Assembly (NCBI GenBank): GCA_029532415.1
Contig: JAQOTA010000071.1
Location: forward strand, 1,860,001 to 1,924,000
Length of the DNA: 64,000 nt
Direction of reading: 5' to 3'
Origin: Marasmius tenuissimus
Lineage: Eukaryota > Basidiomycota > Agaricomycetes > Agaricales > Marasmiaceae
Shown here: one piece after another, positions 22,646 through 33,141 of the stretch
Layout of the letters: each line of letters opens with the position of its first letter
Numbering within the stretch: position 1 is the stretch's first letter
The notes under the pieces: generated by a model
Told to the model about the DNA's origin: nothing
Databases searched by the model: none
What the model saw: the letters and a program-made list of their open reading frames with translations, nothing else
Translations under genes and position numbers: made by a program

Positions 22646-24302
22646 GGATATAGGATGAAAGCACTTCATCGAGTCTATAGCTTCTACATAGAATACAGTT
22701 TCAATACAATTACAATAAATCAACTTTGTTTGTGAAACGAAGCCCGTTGACAAATTCCTTCTCCCCGCTTCTGTGGACCCAAAGCTCTCTTAGTTTGTCC
22801 CGAACGTCCACGCGTCTCAGCGTCGGGATCCCGGAACACGAAACGACTACGACTTGTAGATGTCGTTCATGCTTGTGATCGGAAGGTTCTCTATTCAGTG
22901 TCCAAGTGGTGAGCTGGTACTGACAACCTGCCAGTGACATGTTCCTCAAATTCGAGTTCTACGAGAACTACAGGCCGGGACGGAAGACTCATGAGACCGC
23001 CTTTCTTGGTGCTGGCAAACAACCTCGTGTGAACTGGCCGGTAACCGATCGCCCCGATCTATTCGGGGATGTGAAGGATGAAGCTAGTCGAGCTAATCGA
23101 CCCTAAGATCGACGATCATAGCAGCTGAGGCAGCTGAGGTGAGTGCCCGAAGGGTGTTGCAAACCAATATTGTCGGGCTCATCGTTCTCCTCAGTTCCAG
23201 GCGCATGCCTATGCGTCGATCCTGCAGCATACCTGCGTTAGCCCTCGTCCAAGAAAACCATTACCAAACGGAAGAACTCACAAGAGGTAATTCACAGCGA
23301 GTATTCCACTACCTTGTTCATACACCCTTTCCCCATGTCCCAATATCTCGACCTCAAACCCCCACTCGTCTCGATTCCCTTGCCAATCCTGGTCTCTTTG
23401 CGCCCATAGTTTTTTGTGCAATTGGTGGCACATTCGATGGTTTTGTATCCGTGTTGGAAGACGAATGTAAGGACTTTTTCGAGTCGTTCAGGTTCAAATC
23501 TCCGAGTTGCTGTTGTTCAAAAAGACACATATTTGATCAACGAGACGGTTTAGTTGACTCGAATTGGAACATACAGAGGCCAATGACTGCGGTGTTGAGC
23601 TTGAGTGCCGATTCAAGAGGGATTGCTTCAACAAGTTGGAGGGCGGCATCGTTGTTCGAGTTCAAGATCCGGATGAGGGTGAGGGTCTAGGGTATAACAG
23701 ACTTTTTATTGGGCCTTTTATTGACACCGTTGAGTCCGCCGCGGGTAGACCGGATCGTGATAATCCCAGCATGACGTCATGGCTCACGATACAGTTTATG
23801 AACGTGTTGACACCGCCGGGTATGTAATACTAAATGTGAGCTAGATTCTGGATTGGTCTAGGCGTGAGCTCAATACAAGTATGGGAAAAACTGCGGGGTA
23901 CTTATTAGTACATAGGAAGGCACCGAGAAGAAAAGGTGAACAAGGCTGAACGTCGTCATACTACCCTGACTCCGAGTCGGCGATGAGTCCAAATGGGTCA
24001 GAGCCAGGAGTTGATCAATTTGATCTTGCCACGGTCACACCCTCTCCTTTCTACTTCCACGACGCGTCGCGTCTCCTCGACCGAAGTCCAACTCAATCTT
24101 CCCTTCAATCCTTTGGGAAAAGGCCAGAATGGGGGCGCATTGCGGAGTTTGAACTCTCACGTGAAGGACAGCCACCACTAGACCCTATTCTTGCACGATA
24201 TAAACCTACATTCCTCCCAAATTTTCCCCAAGCCTCTCTTGCTTCTGGACTACGACTATCTTTGTGACTTTCTAGCAGCTCTGAGACTCCTATTGCTCTG
24301 AA
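22646..24302. other. Gene-poor region with weak coding-like patches
   Basis: Two patches look faintly protein-like: from 22939 (MFLKFEFYENYRPGRKTHET) and 23564-23827 (NRLFIGPFIDTVESAAGRPD). Neither extends into a spliced gene or matches a family I know. An ORF at 23983-24267 is also unsupported. They may be relics. Confidence 0.3.
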
Positions 24303-24848
24303 ATGGCCTTCTACGCTGCTTTGCTTGTCTCTGGCAACAGTAAAACCGACGCTTCTACAACCATCGAGTCCAGCAACGAGAACGTCGCAATGCCTCCTTT
24401 CCTCGTCGTAGCCCCCAACACCGCCCAACGACCACGCTTTGAATGCTCATCAGCCGCGATTATGTTCGACCCTCAACGACAACAGCGACAGAACAGAAAG
24501 CTCCAGAGGACCCAAGTTCTCACACCCTCACCCGCCCACAACGTCGTCATCAAGGACAAAGTCAACGAATATCACGGCGAGATCGCAGCCTTCGGCTTTC
24601 AACAAACGACATCGACAACGATGACCTTCAAAATCGAGGATACAGACGAATACAAGTGGCTTATGGCTGAAATTGCGACCATCGAAGATGACGACCACGA
24701 CGACTCCCTGCTCAATATACTCGACGCTTTCCCTCAACCACCGTACTTCTCGGCCAGCAAAGCGACAGACGAGAGGGAGAAGCGACACGGCGTTATTTTC
24801 GATTTTCCAAAAGTACAAACCGGGGTCGACTGCGGCAAGTGGTGGTGA
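24303..24848 (+). CDS. Hypothetical protein, 181 aa, intronless
   Basis: A single open frame from MAFYAALLVSGNSKTD to TGVDCGKWW. It is acidic in its second half (EDDDHDDS) and Gln/Arg-rich in the middle. No signal peptide, membrane segment or known domain is visible. There is no TATA-like site close by and no intron, which is unusual in this window. The frame is longer than expected by chance, but an overlapping minus-strand frame of similar look exists. It could be a young lineage-specific gene or non-coding. Confidence is low. Confidence 0.35.
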   Translation: MAFYAALLVSGNSKTDASTTIESSNENVAMPPFLVVAPNTAQRPRFECSSAAIMFDPQRQQRQNRKLQRTQVLTPSPAHNVVIKDKVNEYHGEIAAFGFQQTTSTTMTFKIEDTDEYKWLMAEIATIEDDDHDDSLLNILDAFPQPPYFSASKATDEREKRHGVIFDFPKVQTGVDCGKWW

Positions 24849-24886
24849 TCGGCCCGCGATCCTAGGCTCTCGCTACTAGACTAAAT

Positions 24887-25250
24887 GATACCCTAATGCG
24901 TCTCTGGACTCTGATACCCTGTTTCTCTGTCTCTTTTTTCTCAGTCCTCTGTTTCTCTCTGCTTCTGCGATCTTGATACCCCGATACCCGCCTATGATCT
25001 TCTTTGCTCTCTATGTCTCTTCTAATCGCCCTAATGGTACTGCTGCCCTATACCCTCTCTCTGGCGGCGCTTATTCTGTCCCGGCCTCATATCTCGTCTG
25101 TCGGATACCCTAATGGCGCTCTCTTATGCCCTTTGCCGATCTCAACGGCGTTGCTCCGTTTCTGTTTCTTGATTTCTTTTCTTTTTCGTTTTCACATCGC
25201 TCTCAATACCTTTTTTATTCTTTGCTTCGCTTTCTACTCTTGGATACCCT
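24887..25250. repeat. Degenerate pyrimidine-rich repeat with GATACCCT motifs
   Basis: The motif GATACCC(T) recurs at about 24887, 24913, 24975, 24983, 25104 and 25243, and twice it continues as CCCTAATG. The spacers are rich in C and T on this strand (CTCTGTTTCTCTCT-like). It resembles an old minisatellite or a scatter of short repeats. The ORFs inside it are of biased composition and not supported. Confidence 0.5.
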
Positions 25251-27437
25251 CATAATGCTCCTTTATACCCTTCATAAAATAATTTTGGGCTTTGCTTTAC
25301 TTCCGGCAGCGGACGTTAGTAGTTTCTTCGTGGTTGGGCTCTTCCTGTGGTCAACTCGCGCGCTGCACTGGAATGTCTGGCAAGCCTCAAGTCCCCCAAA
25401 GGCCGGACCTTCAAGGGGAGTTTCCCCATTGAAGGACACCTTTGTGGAGTATTTTGAGGTTTGCTGGTACTCCATTGCAGAACGTGGTATGACTTTGGTA
25501 CCCCGCTTGTACATGATTTTGGTTTTTGTGTTTTGGTTGTTCTCGGAGCTGTCGCTTGGGATGGGCTGAAGTAGACTCGATACTAGTACCTTCGCAACGC
25601 AACCACTTGTACCTCGTGGTGAGCGAAGGCTTGATTGACTGAGACCGTCGACTGACCGATAAGCTTCAAGTCGTAGCTTGCAGCTGTTGCCAGTTCCATG
25701 GTTCGACTCCGTAGTTGACAGTCCCGTCAATGCAGAAAGACCTCGCTGCATCTTACTAGTAAAAGTCACACGCTCGATTAGCAGGATGTCTGAAGACATT
25801 ATCTTGAAGGGGACATGCATGGCTATTTGCGCCGCAACAGTGACGACGGGACTCGACAGCGTATTGGAGCAGAGTCGCTGACAAAGCTTAGCGTTGCTGC
25901 TCATTGTCCGCGACGCCCAGACCCATTCTTAATCCTCAGCCTCTGACATTCTCCATCTTCCTATGATTTGGAGAACTGTGAGCCGACATGATCAGAAGAT
26001 TTGGAAGTTGCCTGCGACAAATTAGATGCGAACCACCATTGGGATGACGACCTCAGACTTTAATAACCTGGACTTCTGCGACGGCAAATCCTGGATCTTT
26101 GACGGTGCGTGACTATCTATTATGCCTTGACCGCAATCACTGACTCGTCTTTCAAGCTCTCTGTACGTCCTATCTCTGTCTTATTTTGCTCCCAGCCGGA
26201 CGATGTCGAGTTGCAGAATGAACATGAACATCATCGTCCAGCACCATAGTGCCTCAAGGCCTCATTTTCGCATCTCTGTCGTGACATGACATTCTATCTC
26301 GCAGATCGAAGCCAAGGTTTCCTCTGACGTCCAAATGAACGCGTCAGACACGTTCATACTCGACATCTCAAACATCGATACGCGGACCCGAACAGTCATT
26401 TTGGGCGTGTGCACTGTCAAAGCCTTGTTTTTTCTGTTGCCGTTCATGCCCGCACTCGCGAAGTGTACCGGAGTCTCTGTACATTTGGAAGTCCCACTGG
26501 CACCTCCCAGCCATCACCAATACCCACCAACACCGGACGACCGCTGACCCCTGGAAACTTTCAGAACGATCTGCGCTTGGCGTACAAACCGTGGTCTGCG
26601 CCGAGTTCCTCGTACTAAGTAGTAGTCTTTCACCGTAATGACTGGACCACCGGATGTATAAAACTTCCCCGAAACAGGCCCTCAGAGTTTCAGTGCAGGC
26701 AAAGAGACGAGTTTGCACTGGATTCATGGATCTAGATGCTCAAGCTCGCCCGACAGTGCGCTCGAGGTCAAGAGGGCGTAAGTTGAGATTGTTTGAGGGT
26801 GATTCCTCAATCGGGGTGTAAGATTTGAGGAAGCTATCGATGTGGTTGTGATATGGGCGTTTGCATACCACTTCACGAATTCAATGTGCTATTACAGAAC
26901 TACCCGTCATCGCCATCCTGGCCGTGGGCACGAACGATCCAGCTTCCTTAGGCGCGCGGCTCGGATCTTACAAGACCCAGGTCTTGTACTAAGCTGTCTG
27001 TAGCTCATTGGAAACACTATGGTCGCAGGGACTCTGCCTTAACTTCTCTACTTTCCTCAATATCAGGACAGCACGCTACCATTTTCATTATCAATCAACC
27101 ACGCTTGTGCATCGTGCCTTTCAAGGTTGCCGCGAGCTTCCCATTCCCAGCTCGATGTCAATCGGGGTGCGAAGCTAATGCGATGTCGATGGTCAGTATA
27201 TTGAGCTCTGCACTGCACTCGCTCAGTTCCGCACCCCGAGGCCCGTAAAGGGTGCTGAAGTCAATCCCTGTGCTTCATTTACATGTAGGCGAATACGAAC
27301 ATACATCAAAACACCTTCTGGGGTGACTGGGATGCCTTGGCTCTTCCGAAGAAGGGCCATGCTGCACAGTTAAACCAGGACGGACGTGATCACCGCGAGT
27401 GGCATGATACTGGTGACCCTGGTTTTCTGTGGTGGTC
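25251..27437. other. Gene-poor region
   Basis: About 2.2 kb without a supportable gene. A T-loop-like GGTTCGACTCC occurs near 25702 but no tRNA could be built around it. The last bases lead into the promoter of the small membrane protein gene. Confidence 0.4.
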
Positions 27438-27445
27438 TATATAAG
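27438..27445 (+). promoter_or_regulatory. TATA box upstream of the small membrane-protein gene
   Basis: TATATAAG stands about 174 nt before the ATG at 27619. A GTAAGT donor at about 27501 and AG sites before 27595 suggest an intron in the 5' leader, which would explain the distance. Confidence 0.45.
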
Positions 27446-27618
27446 ACCACCCAAGGGCTGGTAGTTACGCATGTCCCCCAGTCCCTCAGTTGCTTCACAT
27501 GGTAAGTCGCTTGAGGTACTCGCCTGCTTCAGTTCATTCCGAACGCTTTGAGTAGATCCCCTATTCTCGCCCGGACGAGTAGGCGCTCCACATAGTGAGT
27601 CTTGTTACCTCTGGAGGA

Positions 27619-28402
27619 ATGGCTCGTCCGACTTTTCCTATAGACTATCATTACCCGGTTGAACCTAAACACTCCCTCGAGAATGGTCAAGATTTGAACC
27701 TAAGTTGTGAGTCTAGTTCAACAAACGTCATGAACTACCTGCACATTCATACCGCTCCCATCAGATCGACCCCCCGCATTGGTGGAAGCGGCGCAGACGC
27801 GATACGTAGGGGCCTTCAAGAATGGCTCTGTGGCTGTAAGTTCATTCTACTCACCGCCCGTTGTTCGCTTAAGGACTCACCTATCTCTGTTAGTCTTCCA
27901 TCCTCACCGTCGCATCAACCGAGTTGGTACTCCATTTTAGCGAAAGCAATACCTCAGCGCCAGCCCTCGCTATCCTCTCTCACCTATCCTTCACCTTCAA
28001 CCTAAGCGCCACCTTCAGTGGCCTTCTCCTCTCTAATAAGATCGGAAGCCTGACCGAAGGCTTGGCTCGCAGAGGCGCTCCCGAGCCGCAGTCTGGGTAC
28101 GTCGCCACTAGTAGTGGTGGTGGATCGCTACTTAGATGGTACGGCCTCAAGAAGAGATGGCGTCTATTGATGGTCCACTGTGAGATTCATTCCTAGTACC
28201 CAGACTCACTTTTTCGTCCTTATGACTGACATTCTTCCTTGAAGGGGCCATGTGCTTTTTGTTCGGCGTTGGGTGCCTATTCGCCCAGATAATGGTGCAC
28301 GCATCGACCGGTGAAACAACCCCTGTTACGATTGCTACCGCCTGTGTGCTGGGATTTGCCGCGCTGCCACTTGCCTTTGCATTCAGGCTGATCATAAACT
28401 AG
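27619..28402 (+). CDS. Small multi-pass membrane protein of unknown function
   Basis: The gene was assembled from four exons. MARPTFPIDYHYPVEPKHS starts at 27619. An intron beginning GTGAGT at about 27711 joins LNLS to YRPPALVEAAQTRYVGAF, and two more introns follow. All joins keep one frame and use consensus sites. The protein, about 200 aa, has a soluble N-terminus and then about four hydrophobic stretches: around SSILTVASTELVLHF, LAILSHLSFTFNLSATFSG, AMCFLFGVGCLFAQIMVH and TIATACVLGFAALPLAFAF. It ends RLIIN-stop at 28400-28402. I do not recognise the family, but its membrane topology and splice consistency make it a convincing gene. A role cannot be assigned. Confidence 0.7.
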
Positions 28403-29262
28403 AGACGCTCTTATATATTTGGTATCTTTGTACTTATTCGACTCCTGCCAACTTTGTTGTATCTTTTTATTGAGCTTCCGGGTAAGTGCGGTGACCTCTG
28501 TGGGTCCACCACCCGTGTCGCAAAGAGTCCGGCGTATCCAGATCCATGAAACGGTTCAACGAGCCCCATGTAGCCTCATGCTCACCTTCCTCTTACCTTA
28601 ACTCAACTACCTCGCACCCGAGGCTACATTGTCTACCGCTACAGACGCACCAGATACTGCAAGTTCAACCGATTTTGACTCTTACCCTAATGTTCTCGGT
28701 CCTTCCTTCCTATGGAAGGATGGCAAGCTGTTGGCCCGAGGAGCAAAGTGAATGGATAGAGAAGGTGATTGGCCGCCGCGCAAACCTGGAGCGTGCGAAA
28801 ATGACTACAAAGTGTATCTTAATGATAATCAGTGACTACCACGTTGGACAGCGCCCATTTCTTGCCAACCCAACTAGACCAGAACCAGAACCCTGGCTCT
28901 TCAATCTCAGTGTAGGACACCTTCTGGGCACAGAGCAAGCACAGATCGAACGTCAGACGAAGAATAACGTACAACACTACAATTCCAAAAGTTCGTTATC
29001 ATTTGTGTACTTGTCCAAACTTTTGACTCTGTGCTGATTTTTGAGTAGATTGCCTGTCATCTTGACTGCCAGATCGAATGGCCGCCCGTCATAGCTGGCA
29101 GCCCAAACCACAAACTACAGCGGTCCTATGAGAAACCCGTGGTACGGAGTTGATAGCTTGCACTGAAGATGATCTCCACCGAAATGCCAATGGAGCTTGA
29201 TATAAGGTCGGCTCGATGATCCAAGGCTTAATCAGGTCGACCACCTCCACCTGACGGCTGCA
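28403..29262. other. Intergenic, with a possible orphan exon
   Basis: At about 28622-28751 a frame after an AG site reads TDFDSYPNVLGPSFLWKDGK to a stop. It looks like a protein C-terminus, but I could not connect it to any upstream exon. The rest shows nothing recognisable; the final part is the promoter of the metallopeptidase gene. Confidence 0.3.
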
Positions 29263-31266
29263 ATGGCCAACGAGGTAGCTTGGTGTCTAGAAGTTCTCCC
29301 TCCAACATCACACGCGGACAATGGGTCTCCAATATCCGATGTCCCATTGGCTCGGCCACAAAACCGTCTTGCCTTATGGAAGGACTGGCAATGGCATGGG
29401 AACGGTGTTCGCCTTCGTGTCGCGTTCATCGACAAGCCGACCCCTCCCCTCAACCTCCAAAAACATGTTGTCAAGCACATGAACGCCTGGTCCGAGTTTT
29501 GCAACGTCCGTTTCACGCGTATCGACGATCCCATTGCCGCCGAAGTGCGAGTGAGCTTTTCAGGAAAGGTTCTCGGCGAGCCAAAGGGTGGCTACTGGTC
29601 GTATATCGGCAGGTATATCCTCGAAATTACCGACCGAAGAAGGCCTACGATGATGCTCACGGGTTTCACCATGGGGAAAACGTCCGAAAAGACGTTTATT
29701 CGTAAGGTTCGCCACGAAACGGGACACACGCTGGGATTCATGCACGAGCACTTACGTCCAGAAATTGTCGACCGCCTTGACTGGGAGAAAACCATCGCCG
29801 CCTATGCTCCAGGATGGAACAGGAAGAAGACAATCGACAATATTCTTACACCCCTTTGGAACGGCGACAGTTCCCACTACTCCGTGTCTGATGTCGCTGA
29901 TGTTGACTCCATCATGTGTTATCCCCTCGACGATAGCCTCTTGAAGGAAGGGTCGAAAGGTCCTTCCATCGTGGGTGGCCCGAACTTCAGCGAGTATGAC
30001 AAGAAACACGCCGCCTTGGTTTACCCAATTCCTGAGTATGAGGCTTGGATCGTGTCTGAGGACAAGCAGACGATTGGGATAGCTGCTTCCGGGAAGGCTT
30101 TATTCCTGCTATTGCTGAGCGGTGAGATTCGGGCGATCTTTGAGATCGACGGTGATCGTGCGTGCACTCCTCTGTGCGCTTCCTAACGTCAATAAACCTG
30201 ATTTTTTCTTGTGAAAACAGTAATACAGCACACCATAGGAGAGGTCGACGACCCTATCAACACCAAATTGGTCGCCTCCGGAGACCAACTATACATGATA
30301 GAAGACGGATACTCTGTTTCAGTATGGGATGGTTCGTTTGGTAGCAATACGGAAGGTGGGTAGGGGAGCCCGAGCGGCGAGGTTTCTTTGTTTTTGCTGT
30401 TGATTTACAGCTGATTTCATTCTCCTCTCGCCCAGAATGGACCTCAGCCAACGATAAAGAAGACAATGTGCAAGTCGATGTGCGTGAAAAGTCCGTCTAC
30501 TACCGCGATGAGTCCGGCATGGTTGTAATGTACAATGATGAACTCCAAAGTACGCATCATCATCCCACCCACATTCACTCTTGCTAACGTCTGCATGTGG
30601 TGTTGCTTCAGTTTGGAGGGAACTATATCGGAAAGAGGATGTCAACTGGATCTCCTCCACAAAAACACATCTCTACCGACAGACCGACGAAGGCGAAATT
30701 TGGCAGATACCTGTTCCCCACGGTAACCCCGCAAGTGAGCTTTCGTCGTGCTTGATGCAAAGCTCCGGTTCTAATGGCACGTTCAGAGGATTGGAAGCGT
30801 ATCGATAGGTTCACCAACACTATCCAGATTGCGACCAACTGGCGACATGTCTACCAACTCCGAGAGAATGGAGAGATTTGGGTGTACTCTGGTATAGATA
30901 GGCGTACGTTCCGAGAACTCTCCTTTATAATGGGTAGCCTCCTTACTTGCCCTTGATGACAGATTGGACGAAGATATTCAAGCAACAGTCACCCGTCTTC
31001 CTCATCGAGGCCTTTGAAGATAGGCTCTTCCGGATCGAGGCTCATGAAGATGACGATGGGTCCGATGTTTGGTACAATGACGACAACACGGAGGAAGGTG
31101 AGATCCCGTCTTTTCCTTCATCTTATTGCATCCTCATAGCTGCGGACCAGGCTGGAAGGAACTGGACATTGAAAAGAATTGGGCATTTTTTGTCTACACT
31201 GGAGGATATGTTTACGAGTTCATTCGGGAGACGGGTGAGGTAACGAGATATACTGGTTTATGCTGA
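29263..31266 (+). CDS. Astacin-like zinc metallopeptidase with C-terminal tectonin-like beta-propeller
   Basis: A two-part protein of about 555 aa in seven exons. Residues 1-245 form a metzincin peptidase. The zinc site is HETGHTLGFMHEHLR (three His, catalytic Glu, and the astacin-type Glu-His-x-x-Arg extension), and the Met-turn is SIMCYP. There is no obvious signal peptide or propeptide, so the protein may act in the cytosol or leave by a non-classical route. From about residue 246 come about seven units, each of 35-42 residues. Typical ones are DWKRIDRFTNTIQIATNW with VYQLRENGEIWVYSG, and GWKELDIEKNWAFFVYTGG. They share a Trp near the start and a strand with GxIW at the end, like tectonin repeats. 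Exon borders fall between units. The last exon is best joined at the AG at about 31153, giving ETGEVTRYTGLC-stop at 31266; joining at the earlier AG gives a frame without the repeat pattern. Confidence 0.88.
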
Positions 31267-32010
31267 AAATAAAATCGCCAGTCATTTCATACCGGGTTCC
31301 CTTGGAGTATCATCTTGTATCATCTCGGAATTCGAACATTGAATTAACACTGGCAAGATTCTCTCCCTGCTGACGACCGGTGTGGTGGTCAAAGGATGAA
31401 TACTAGCAGATCAGGAAGCGTAAGCACAAGGTAAGGAAACTCGAACTCCAGATCTTCAAGTAGCAGACGATTGCCCACGATGGCAGGGGCGTATTCGGAG
31501 CGGGGGATCTTCTAACTAGACCGGCTGAAAGGTTTTGGAGTCCCAACTCCAGGCGACGGGTCGACTCAAGTCCAAGCGACGCGCAAATAATTATCATGCC
31601 TGAGCATGCCTGCCGTCGTTCTTCCGTCGCCTACGGACCAGAATTTCAACTCAGAATGTATAAAGCTCGAACCTCGAGGGACGATTCGCAAGTGTACAGA
31701 ATCCATCATCCTGCCGAGGCTCTTGCTTCAGCCCGGCGTCCGAATCGGAGCCAATTGAACAACTGCTGGACTCTGGGCAGTGGAGAAGGCTGGAGAAGCC
31801 CATTCTCGACGTCATGCGGGTTTTGATTCCTGAAACACCTTACTGTAAAACACCCCGAAACCTAGGGATATACGCGAACCTGCTAGGGCCCCGTCTGGCG
31901 CCGTCCGCGACAACGCAGCGCAGCACCACCTCAGAACTCGACCCTGTACTGCGCTGAGATGTGTCAAATCTGATCAATCCCGGTGCGCGGTCTGTGGAGC
32001 AACGCTTTGC
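31267..32010. other. Intergenic region
   Basis: About 740 bases without a recognisable gene. Short ORFs on either strand (for example 31596-31826) show no family features. Confidence 0.4.
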
Positions 32011-32017
32011 TATAAAA
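32011..32017 (+). promoter_or_regulatory. TATA box of the 6-Cys secreted peptide gene
   Basis: TATAAAA lies about 42 nt before the ATG at 32059, a normal core-promoter distance. Confidence 0.55.
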
Positions 32018-32058
32018 TCCCTGTACACCTGCCTTTCGACTTCTTCACAATCCTCATC

Positions 32059-32331
32059 ATGAAGTTCACTTCCCAACTCTTCGCTGTCGTCTTTGCCGTC
32101 CTCGCCGTCGGTGTCAACGCCCAAACCCCTTGCAACGGAGAGCCAGAGGGGGCAACGAACGCATGCATAGGCAAAGCTAAGGGCGACGCGTGTGCCCATT
32201 GCTGGACTGGCATGAGAATCACTGGTAGTAAGTGCAACTGGCCTCATTCACAATTGCATCGACACTCAACTGCATTTCGATCAGAATGCGGAGACTGGAA
32301 TGGTCAATTCACTTGTACGCAACAGGCATGA
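32059..32331 (+). CDS. Small secreted cysteine-rich protein (71 aa, 6 Cys)
   Basis: Two exons give a 71-aa precursor. The first 21 residues, MKFTSQLFAVVFAVLAVGVN plus Ala, are a classic signal peptide. The mature part has six Cys at 25, 36, 45, 48, 58 and 67, enough for three disulphides. A single intron beginning GTAAGT at about 32228 is removed to give TGKCGDWNGQFTCTQQA-stop. Without splicing the frame runs on and loses this ending. Small secreted Cys-rich proteins are abundant in Agaricomycetes, with roles in signalling, symbiosis, defence or unknown processes. It shows no match to hydrophobins, which have eight Cys with a CC pair. No family name is recognised. Confidence 0.75.
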   Translation: MKFTSQLFAVVFAVLAVGVNAQTPCNGEPEGATNACIGKAKGDACAHCWTGMRITGSKCNWPHSQLHRHSTAFRSECGDWNGQFTCTQQA

Positions 32332-33093
32332 ACGGGATTTACCGTCTTGGAGGAGTGAGACACCTGGCATTTCCAACTCTTCAATCAATTTTAGCCTTAC
32401 CATCTCGCCTTTATAGGAATCTACTTGGTGCCTTTGGGATGTTCTACTTAGATGAAGTAACAATGTTTCTTTAACACCCCATTTCATCCGGTTTCATCAA
32501 CGCACACTCAGCACCAACATGAATTACTATGTACTCTTCATGAATGATACACGCAACTCTACTATAACACCGCGCGCCACTGCGGGCCTATGTGAACTGG
32601 CTTTCATGATTTTCTCCCACTTGAGTAGATCTAAAGATGGTTAGTGCGGCGGACCACCTTCGGACATACAGTAAGCCTAAGGCCGAATGATTCGATCGGC
32701 CGCCTTGATGGCCAGAAACTCTCGTCGTACATTGGTCGTACAGGGCCGAGATAATTCTCATACATACTTATGCGCAGTAATAAATGTCTGGACGCAGACA
32801 CTGCATTATGGGGTCTTGGTGACACCCCTTGCCTGGTGAATCAGTGTACTTTGGTGCAACCTCACATCTTATGTCCGAGTGACCGGCCGGCTCCGGCCCC
32901 GGTGGAAATGATCCGAATTCATTTTGCATCTTGGCTAGACTCTAGAGACTCCATCCCGTGCGTCTGTCACGATCTTCCATAACGATACTCAGCCTGAAGT
33001 CTGAAACAGTGAAGCGAGAGACACGGAGACGTCCTGGCCCTACAGCTCTCCGATATTATCCCATAAAGGACTCCTATCTCGCCCCCCTGGCGA
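32332..33093. other. Intergenic region
   Basis: About 760 bases between the secreted peptide and the first MGTRGL gene. No gene or repeat was recognised. Confidence 0.4.
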
Positions 33094-33101
33094 TATATAA
33101 A
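33094..33101 (+). promoter_or_regulatory. TATA box of the first MGTRGL gene
   Basis: TATATAAA begins 48 nt before the ATG at 33142. No equivalent TATA is evident at the second paralogue. Confidence 0.55.
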
Positions 33102-33141
33102 TGCCTCGATTCGCGACACACAGGGAATCGCCCTTTCCAAC

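Noticed and set aside
24887..25115. CCCTAA cores as interstitial telomere repeat
   Set aside because: The CCCTAA units are single and widely spaced, not in tandem.
25690..25712. T-loop-like GGTTCGACTCC suggesting a tRNA
   Set aside because: No matching acceptor stem, anticodon arm or A-box at the right distance could be drawn.
28546..29037. 163-codon frame downstream of the membrane protein
   Set aside because: Its composition is not protein-like over most of its length, and an alternative frame at 28622-28751 looks better but stands alone.
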